DNA from: JADFUS01 sp036653215
GTDB lineage: Bacteria; Bacteroidota; Bacteroidia; Bacteroidales; Rikenellaceae
Assembly: GCA_036653215.1 (NCBI GenBank)
Contig: JAVVUK010000047.1
Span: 1 to 11,791, forward strand
DNA length: 11,791 bases
Direction of reading: 5' to 3'
Made by a program: the position numbers and the translations under genes. Every line of letters begins with the position of its first letter. Position 1 is the first letter of the stretch. Below, piece by piece: positions 6,769 to 11,791 of this stretch. The notes below the pieces were generated by a model. It saw only the letters and a list, made by a program, of their open reading frames with translations. It was not told where the DNA came from and made no database searches.

Positions 6769-8099
6769 CTTTTAATTTTTTTAAGTTGTACAAAATACCA
6801 ATATGCAATTGAAACCACAACACCTACAAGCCACGATATTGGAGAGGCAAGCCATATACCGAGTTCGTGTAAAGGAGTTGACGACAAAAAATAAGCCACA
6901 GGAATTTTCAAGACACATAAGGTAAAAAGCGTCGTTACCATAGGAAATATAGTATTTCCAACCCCTCGCAAAGCTCCCATATAAACAAACATAACACTAA
7001 AAAGAGTAAATGTAAGACCTATTATAAATAGATATTGGTTACCTATATTTATAACGTTTGGATTATTTGTAAAAAGCCTCATAAAGGATGTCCCAAAAAC
7101 AGACAATAACATTAACACCACAAAACACGAGACAAAACTGATCTTTAAGGTCTCAAAAATCCCCTGCTCAACCCTTTTTATATCTCCAGCACCATAATTT
7201 TGAGCTACAAACGCCGTCAAGGCACTTGCCAAACTAAGAGGCACCACCATAACAAAACCCTCGACACGTGAGGCAGCCACATAACCAGCTATCACATCGA
7301 CACCAAAATTATTTATCACCCCCATTATTGCGACCATGCCTACTGCCACAAAAACTTGCTGAAAACCAGTTGGAAGACCAAGCCTCATACTCCTATTAAA
7401 TATGTTCCAATCAAAAATAGGTCTTATAGAAATTCCCAAAATAGGAAGTTTTCTATTTGTATATATAAACATCGCAATAGTAACAAGTCCTTGAGTTATT
7501 ACCGTTGCCCAAGCCACACCACGAACTCCCAAACCAAACACAACAACAAAAAGTATATCGAGTATTATATTAAAAGCCACTGATAATGCAACAAAAATCA
7601 TAGGTGTCATAGAATTACCAATTCCTATAAGTAGCCCCATCACGGCATTTGAGAGAAATAAGAAAATTAAGCCTACAAGGTATATGTTAAAATATTCACT
7701 TGCTGTTATAAAAATCTCATCAGGAAGATTAATAACATTCATTATATTCTCACTGAAGATAAGCCCCACAGCAGTTACAAAAAGACTAAATAAAATAATA
7801 AATAGGTATAGAGAATTAGCGGCTACTTTTACATTTTTCATATTGCCGCTACCCCAATTTTGAGAGACAATGATTGAAGATCCCATGCTAACCCCTTTGG
7901 CAAGAGCTATGAATAAGAAGACAAAAGGTGCACTAACCCCGACTGCCGCTAAGGAACTATCTCCAAGATAACGACCTACTATTATGGTATCTGTAAGTTG
8001 ATATACCTGTTGACAAAGTTGAGTTATAATCATGGGAACGGCAAAAAACAACATTTGTCGTTGTACATTTCCTTTAACTAAAGATGATTTATTATCCAT
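6765..8099 (-). CDS. MATE family efflux transporter
   Basis: Multidrug and toxic compound extrusion family: an inner-membrane exporter driven by Na+ or H+ that removes cationic drugs or metabolites. From the ATG at 8099 the protein is 444 aa, the normal length, with about 12 hydrophobic segments in two related halves. The N-terminal hallmark is AVPMIITQLCQQVYQLTDTI followed by VGRYLGDSSLAAVGVSAP, with the conserved Asp at about residue 37. The second half repeats the pattern: LGLPTGFQQ, then a membrane segment, then AASRVEGFVMVVPLSLASAL, and VAQNYGAGD. The substrate cannot be predicted. It is the first gene of a two-gene operon; its TGA overlaps the ATG of the MFS-acyltransferase gene by four bases. 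A TTG at 8108 would add three residues but falls within a promoter-like box. Confidence 0.93.
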   Translation of the reverse strand: MDNKSSLVKGNVQRQMLFFAVPMIITQLCQQVYQLTDTIIVGRYLGDSSLAAVGVSAPFVFLFIALAKGVSMGSSIIVSQNWGSGNMKNVKVAANSLYLFIILFSLFVTAVGLIFSENIMNVINLPDEIFITASEYFNIYLVGLIFLFLSNAVMGLLIGIGNSMTPMIFVALSVAFNIILDILFVVVFGLGVRGVAWATVITQGLVTIAMFIYTNRKLPILGISIRPIFDWNIFNRSMRLGLPTGFQQVFVAVGMVAIMGVINNFGVDVIAGYVAASRVEGFVMVVPLSLASALTAFVAQNYGAGDIKRVEQGIFETLKISFVSCFVVLMLLSVFGTSFMRLFTNNPNVINIGNQYLFIIGLTFTLFSVMFVYMGALRGVGNTIFPMVTTLFTLCVLKIPVAYFLSSTPLHELGIWLASPISWLVGVVVSIAYWYFVQLKKIKR

Positions 8100-8105
8100 T
8101 GCCGG

Positions 8106-8113
8106 CAAAGGTA
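8106..8113 (-). promoter_or_regulatory. Candidate -7 box (TACCTTTG) for the MATE operon
   Basis: The minus strand reads TACCTTTG, an exact TAnnTTTG match, but only six bases separate it from the MATE ATG at 8099. If real, the transcript would be nearly leaderless. No -33 element is obvious. A chance match, or translation from a later start, is possible. Confidence 0.4.
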
Positions 8114-8143
8114 ATAATGAATTAGTAAAATATATCTAAAAAA

Positions 8144-8175
8144 TTGTTTTATTAGATTTTTAAATTATATCTTTG
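8144..8175 (+). promoter_or_regulatory. Promoter of the serC-serA-DUF1015 operon
   Basis: The -7 box TATCTTTG lies at 8168-8175, an exact TAnnTTTG match. A TTG at 8144-8146 sits 21 bases upstream, in the range expected for the Bacteroides -33 element. The predicted leader is about 38 nt. An AAAAGGA run (8210-8216) directly abuts the serC ATG, too close for a conventional Shine-Dalgarno site. Confidence 0.62.
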
Positions 8176-8216
8176 TGGAATAAATAACATCTATTAATTT
8201 TCTTATTTTAAAAGGA

Positions 8217-9299
8217 ATGAAAAAACATAATTTTAACGCAGGGCCTTGCGTATTGCCAAAGCAGGCAATTGAATCGGCTATCGAAGCTATTCGTGATTTT
8301 GATAACACAGGTATCGGTCTGTTAGAAATATCTCACCGTACTCCAGGTTGGGAACGTGTCATGGCTGAAACAGAGCAGTTATGGAGAGAGTTGTTAGACA
8401 TCCCTGAAGAATACGAAGTAATATTCGTTGGTGGTGGTGCTTCTACTCAGTTCTTCCATGTTCCTGCAAACCTTCTTAACAAAAAAGCTGCATACCTTCA
8501 AACAGGTGTTTGGGCTAAAAAAGCTGCTAAGGAAGCTAAATTTTATGGTGATGTAGAGGTTGTTGCTTCTTCTGAAGACAAGACATACTCTTACATTCCT
8601 AAAAACTATACTATCCCTACTGATGCTGACTATTTCCACATCACAACAAACAACACTATCTACGGTACAGAGATACATAAAGATATAGATTGCCCTATCA
8701 ACTTAGTAGCTGATATGTCATCTGATATTATGTCTCGTCCAGTAGACATCAAGAAATATGCAATGATCTATGGTGGTGCTCAAAAGAACGTCGGTCCTGC
8801 TGGTGTTACTTTTGCTATTATCCGTAAAGATATTTTAGGCAAAGTAGGTCGTCCAATTCAAACAATGGTTGACTACCGTACTCACTTTGGTGCTACACCA
8901 AGAGACAAATCTATGTTCAACACTCCTCCAGTGTTCCCTATTTTCGTGATGCACGAAACTTTGAAATGGGTTAAAGAATTAGGTGGTCTTAAAGTTATGC
9001 AAAAAAGAAACGAAGAAAAAGCTGCTATCCTTTATAATGAAATAGATCGCAACCCATTATTCGTTGGACCAGTTGCTAAAGAAGACCGTTCATTAATGAA
9101 CGTTTGTTTCGTAATGGCTAAAGGACACGAAGATTTAGAAGCTGCATTTATGGAATTTGCTAAAGCACGTGGCATGGTAGGTATTAAAGGTCACCGTTCT
9201 GTTGGTGGTTTCCGTGCTTCAATCTACAACTCTTGTCCTAAAGAAAGCGTAGAAGCATTAGTTGCTTGTATGCAAGAGTTTGAAAAAGCTAATAAATAA
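8217..9299 (+). CDS. serC: Phosphoserine aminotransferase
   Basis: PLP enzyme that converts 3-phosphohydroxypyruvate and glutamate to O-phosphoserine and 2-oxoglutarate, the second step of serine synthesis; in the family it also serves pyridoxal phosphate synthesis. The protein is 360 aa, the standard length. It opens MKKHNFNAGPCVLP (family NFxAGPxxLP). GLLEISHRTPGWERVM (about 34-49) carries the substrate-binding His-Arg. GGGASTQFF (72-80) is the cofactor phosphate-binding loop. VADMSSD (164-170) has the Asp that contacts the pyridine nitrogen. YGGAQKNVGPAG (185-196) contains the Schiff-base Lys190. The C-terminal GHRSVGGFRASIYNS is conserved. It is the first gene of the serine operon. Its codons lean strongly to GCT, GGT, CGT and AAC, suggesting high expression. 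Confidence 0.97.
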   Translation: MKKHNFNAGPCVLPKQAIESAIEAIRDFDNTGIGLLEISHRTPGWERVMAETEQLWRELLDIPEEYEVIFVGGGASTQFFHVPANLLNKKAAYLQTGVWAKKAAKEAKFYGDVEVVASSEDKTYSYIPKNYTIPTDADYFHITTNNTIYGTEIHKDIDCPINLVADMSSDIMSRPVDIKKYAMIYGGAQKNVGPAGVTFAIIRKDILGKVGRPIQTMVDYRTHFGATPRDKSMFNTPPVFPIFVMHETLKWVKELGGLKVMQKRNEEKAAILYNEIDRNPLFVGPVAKEDRSLMNVCFVMAKGHEDLEAAFMEFAKARGMVGIKGHRSVGGFRASIYNSCPKESVEALVACMQEFEKANK

Positions 9300-9320
9300 T
9301 AATTTTTGAAAATTTAAATA

Positions 9321-9358
9321 AATAAACTGTTTATGGAGCGATCTGTAAACAGTTTATT
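9321..9358 (+). other. Hairpin in the serC-serA spacer without a U-tract
   Basis: A perfect 13-bp inverted repeat, AATAAACTGTTTA (9321-9333) with its complement at 9346-9358, around a 12-base loop. The stem is AU-rich, and no run of T follows (TTAGCATAAA), so it is a poor intrinsic terminator. It lies inside the 77-base serC-serA spacer. It may be an mRNA stability or processing element, a partial attenuator, or a protein-binding site on DNA; the sequence does not decide. Confidence 0.5.
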
Positions 9359-9376
9359 AGCATAAAAAACATCATT

Positions 9377-10297
9377 ATGAAAATTTTAATTGCAACAGAC
9401 AAACCATTCTCTAAAGACGCTGTAAACGGCATCAAAGGGATTGTAGAAGGTGCTAAACACCAATTGGCAATACTTGAAAGCTATACTGACAAATCACAAC
9501 TTTTAGACGCTGTGAAAGATGTAGAAGCAATAATCATAAGAAGTGACAAAATCACTGCTGAGGTTGTAGCTGCTGCTCCAAAACTTAAAATCGTAGTTCG
9601 TGCAGGTGCTGGATATGACAACGTAGACCTTGAAGCTTGTACAGCTCGTGGCATTGTTGTTATGAACACTCCAGGACAAAACTCAAACGCTGTTGCTGAG
9701 CTTGTTATCGCTCTTATGATCTTTATGTTCCGTGGTCAATTTGACGGTAAGACAGGTAAAGAAGTTAGCGGTAAAAAAATCGGTATTCATGCTTATGGTA
9801 ATGTCGGTCGTATTGTTGGTAGATATGCTAAAGGTCTTGGTATGGAAGTTTATGCTTTCGACCCATTTGTTAGAGACAAAAAGATATTTGCTGATGATGG
9901 CGTAAAAGAAGTTGCTTCTGTTGAAGAACTATACTCTACTTGCCAAGTTGTGTCTCTACATATTCCTGCTACACCACAAACAACAAATAGCATCAATTTT
10001 GATCTTATCAACAGAATGCCTAAAGGTGCTCTTCTTATCAACACAGCTCGTAAAGAGGTTATTGACGAAGCTGGTCTTGCTAAGATCCTTGCCGAAAGAG
10101 AAGATTTCAAATATGTTGCTGACGTAGCTCCTTCATGTGCTGCTGATCTTACAAAATATGCTCCTCGTTTCTTTGCAACACCTAAGAAAATGGGTGCTCA
10201 AACTGCTGAAGCAAACATGAACGCTGGTCTTGCTGCTGCAAACCAAATCACTAAGTTCTTTGCAACAGGTGACACTACATTCAAGGTAAACAAATAA
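9377..10297 (+). CDS. serA: D-3-phosphoglycerate dehydrogenase, short form without ACT domain
   Basis: Oxidises 3-phosphoglycerate to 3-phosphohydroxypyruvate with NAD+, the first step of serine synthesis. It is 306 aa, against 410 for E. coli SerA: the C-terminal ACT domain that gives serine feedback inhibition is absent. RAGAGYDNVDL (75-85) is the usual substrate loop, and NTPGQNSNAVAEL (97-109) is conserved. The Rossmann motif reads IHAYGNVG (137-144), with Ala in place of the first Gly of GxGxxG. NTARKEVID (222-230) supplies the catalytic Arg225. Where most family members have TPHxGAxT with the catalytic His, this protein has TPKKMGAQTAEA, so a Lys (270 or 271) takes its place. The partner Glu appears replaced within DVAPSC (Cys254). 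The lysine type is known, as I recall, from Entamoeba histolytica and Bacteroides enzymes. It lies 77 bases after serC and 10 before the DUF1015 gene. Confidence 0.95.
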   Translation: MKILIATDKPFSKDAVNGIKGIVEGAKHQLAILESYTDKSQLLDAVKDVEAIIIRSDKITAEVVAAAPKLKIVVRAGAGYDNVDLEACTARGIVVMNTPGQNSNAVAELVIALMIFMFRGQFDGKTGKEVSGKKIGIHAYGNVGRIVGRYAKGLGMEVYAFDPFVRDKKIFADDGVKEVASVEELYSTCQVVSLHIPATPQTTNSINFDLINRMPKGALLINTARKEVIDEAGLAKILAEREDFKYVADVAPSCAADLTKYAPRFFATPKKMGAQTAEANMNAGLAAANQITKFFATGDTTFKVNK

Positions 10298-10307
10298 AAA
10301 TATTTTT

Positions 10308-11552
10308 ATGGTAAAAGTAAAAGCATTTGCTGGTATCCGCCCACCAAAAGACTTAGCTAAAGAGGTTTCTTCACGTCCTTATGATGTGTTAAACTCTCAA
10401 GAAGCAAAAGTTGAGGCAACAGAGAAATCACTTCTTCACATAATCAAACCAGAAATTGATTTTGATCCTATTGCTGATGAACACAGCAAAGAAGTGTACG
10501 AAAAAGGAGCCGAGAATTTCAAGAAATGGCAAAATAACGGTTGGCTTGTGAAAGATAAGAACGAGAAGTTCTATATCTATGCACAAACAATGGAAGGTCG
10601 TACTCAATATGGCCTTGTAGGTTGCTGCCACTTCCAAGATTACCTTGACAACCACATCAAGAAACACGAACTTACTCGTAAAGATAAAGAAGAGGATAGA
10701 ATGATGCACGTGCGTATCCAAAACGCAAACATCGAACCAGTATTCTTCTCTTATCCTGCGAACAAAGAGATTGATACTATTGTTTCAACTATCGTTAAAA
10801 ATAACAAACCAGAATATGATTTCACTTCTGCTGAAGGATTTGGTCATACATTTTGGGTTATCGAAGACGCTAAGACAAACAAACGTATAACTGAAATATT
10901 TGAAACTATACCTTCTTTATATGTAGCTGACGGTCATCACCGTACTGCTGCTGCTGCTCTTGTGGGACAGGAAAAAATGCGTAACAACCCTAACCACACC
11001 GGCGAAGAAGAATATTGTTACTTCCTTACTGTTATCTTCCCAGATAACCAACTTAAAATTATCGATTACAACCGTGTAATAAAAGACCTTAACGGTCTTA
11101 GTGAAGCGGAACTTCTTAAGAAGTTAAGTAAGAATTTTGACGTTGTGAAAGTAGGTAAGAAAGCACACAAACCAACAGGACTACACAACTTCGGTATGTA
11201 TCTTGGTGGTGAGTGGTATAGCTTCACTGCTAAAGCAGGCAGATATGACGACAAAGACCCTATCGGTGTTCTTGACGTTACTATCCTTTCTAACCTTGTG
11301 TTAGACGAAATTCTTGGCATCAAAGATCTACGTACCGACAAACGTATCGACTTTATCGGTGGTATTCGTGGTCTTGGTGAACTTGAAAAACGTGTCGACA
11401 ATGGTAATATGAAAGTTGCATTTGCCCTTTATCCTGTGTCTATGAAACAACTTATAAACATAGCAGACAGTGGCAACATAATGCCTCCTAAGACAACATG
11501 GTTTGAGCCTAAACTTCGCTCTGGTCTTGTTATCCACAGCTTAGACAAATAG
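10308..11552 (+). CDS. DUF1015 family protein of the serine operon
   Basis: Conserved soluble protein of the DUF1015 (COG4198) family with no function I can vouch for; 414 aa, the usual family size. Motifs in order: AFAGIRPPKDLA at the start, SRPYDVLNSQEA (22-32, the family PYDV box), HIIKPEIDF (44-52), MEGRTQYGLVG (95-105), KHELTRKDKEEDRM (119-132), GHTFWVIED (179-187) and LYVADGHHRTAAAAL (204-218). The last resembles the DGxHRxxA motif of ParB/sulfiredoxin-fold proteins, a group that includes free-serine kinases SerK and SbnI; that resemblance is my inference. The gene begins 10 bases after serA, shares its codon bias, and is followed by the operon terminator, so it very probably acts in or near serine metabolism. 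No signal peptide or membrane segment is seen. Confidence 0.88.
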   Translation: MVKVKAFAGIRPPKDLAKEVSSRPYDVLNSQEAKVEATEKSLLHIIKPEIDFDPIADEHSKEVYEKGAENFKKWQNNGWLVKDKNEKFYIYAQTMEGRTQYGLVGCCHFQDYLDNHIKKHELTRKDKEEDRMMHVRIQNANIEPVFFSYPANKEIDTIVSTIVKNNKPEYDFTSAEGFGHTFWVIEDAKTNKRITEIFETIPSLYVADGHHRTAAAALVGQEKMRNNPNHTGEEEYCYFLTVIFPDNQLKIIDYNRVIKDLNGLSEAELLKKLSKNFDVVKVGKKAHKPTGLHNFGMYLGGEWYSFTAKAGRYDDKDPIGVLDVTILSNLVLDEILGIKDLRTDKRIDFIGGIRGLGELEKRVDNGNMKVAFALYPVSMKQLINIADSGNIMPPKTTWFEPKLRSGLVIHSLDK

Positions 11553-11562
11553 TCTAAAACCT

Positions 11563-11612
11563 ATATAACAAATTAAGGGTGACCCCAACAGGTCGCCCTT
11601 AATTTGTTATAT
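11563..11612 (+). terminator. Terminator of the serC-serA-DUF1015 operon
   Basis: A 22-bp inverted repeat (11563-11584 with 11591-11612) with one G-T wobble and a 6-base loop CCAACA. It starts 11 bases after the DUF1015 stop. The upper stem is GC-rich (AAGGGTGACC) and the lower stem is AT-rich. There is no uniform T run after it, but the stem is long and stable. Confidence 0.8.
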
Positions 11613-11734
11613 CTATAAATAGAATATAAATCTCCTTGAAACTCAACTAAAAACGCTCCTTTTATTCTATGTTGCAGAACAACACTTGCATCACCTTATG
11701 AAACTGTATAATTTGCAGGAAATATATAATACAA

Positions 11735-11771
11735 AAAGTCCCTAACAATCATACCGATTATCAGGGACTTT
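11735..11771 (-). terminator. Terminator of the partial minus-strand tRNA gene
   Basis: A 9-bp stem, AAAGTCCCT (11735-11743) with AGGGACTTT (11763-11771), with further possible pairing of AATC with GATT inside. On the minus strand it is followed by TTTTTGTATT. It lies just beyond the 3' end of the predicted tRNA. It also has a T run on the plus strand, so it could work both ways. The 122 bases between this hairpin and the previous one hold nothing I recognise. Confidence 0.7.
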
Positions 11772-11776
11772 GTTTT

Positions 11777-11791
11777 TGGCGGTCTGGACGA
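11777..11791 (-). tRNA. 3' end of a tRNA gene with encoded CCA (cut by right edge)
   Basis: On the minus strand the last 15 bases read TCGT, CCAGACC, G, CCA. This fits the 3' side of a T-stem, a 7-base acceptor strand, discriminator G73 and an encoded CCA end. A rho-independent hairpin follows at once. G73 and an acceptor of this type suggest tRNA-Asp, but the anticodon is outside the window, so the isotype is a guess. Confidence 0.55.

Noticed and set aside
10295..10308. 14-base palindrome TAAAAATATTTTTA between serA and DUF1015
   Set aside because: It consists only of A and T, spans the stop and start codons, and is expected by chance in such AT-rich spacers.
1..11791. Mobile elements, CRISPR arrays, phage or defence genes
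   Set aside because: No transposase, integrase or spaced direct repeats were seen; all sizeable ORFs are accounted for by housekeeping, envelope or transport genes.

Overview
The window looks like an ordinary chromosomal segment from a member of the Bacteroidota, most likely the order Bacteroidales. Three things point there. The intergenic DNA is AT-rich, and all six transcription units with a visible start have an exact TAnnTTTG (-7 type) promoter box upstream, with little or no Shine-Dalgarno sequence. MetK is long (430 aa). There is also an ACT-less SerA with a lysine-type active site, an OmpA-like/DUF3575 outer-membrane-type protein, and a serC-serA-DUF1015 gene set. I cannot name the genus. 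I see no mobile element, CRISPR array, phage gene or integration scar.

Layout. 1-398 (-) is the N-terminal part of a D-2-hydroxyacid dehydrogenase that runs off the left edge. It diverges from metK (587-1879, +). metK converges on a secreted OmpA-like/DUF3575 protein (1957-3255, -), with a 19-bp bidirectional terminator between them. That gene diverges from guaB (3419-4882, +), and guaB converges on a two-gene minus-strand operon: a MATE exporter (6765-8099) followed, with a 4-base stop/start overlap, by an LplT-type MFS carrier fused to a PlsC-type acyltransferase (4906-6768). The guaB terminator overlaps the end of this fusion gene. Divergent from the MATE gene is the serine operon serC (8217-9299), serA (9377-10297) and a DUF1015 gene (10308-11552), closed by a long hairpin. 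The right edge carries what looks like the last 15 bases of a minus-strand tRNA gene with encoded CCA, followed by its terminator.

How the genes fit together. metK (S-adenosylmethionine), guaB (committed step to GMP) and serA/serC (3-phosphoglycerate to phosphoserine) are core anabolism. No serB phosphatase gene is visible; DUF1015 occupies the third place in the serine operon. The fusion protein probably flips and re-acylates lysophospholipids. Its link to the MATE exporter is translational coupling, and the functional reason is not evident.

The most interesting items are the DUF1015 gene in the serine operon, with a DGHHR motif reminiscent of the ParB/Srx-like serine kinases; the lysine-type SerA active site; the MFS-acyltransferase fusion with a divergent motif III; and the fact that the longest-ORF starts of three genes are TTG codons lying inside promoter -7 boxes. 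I found no clearly new multi-gene system.
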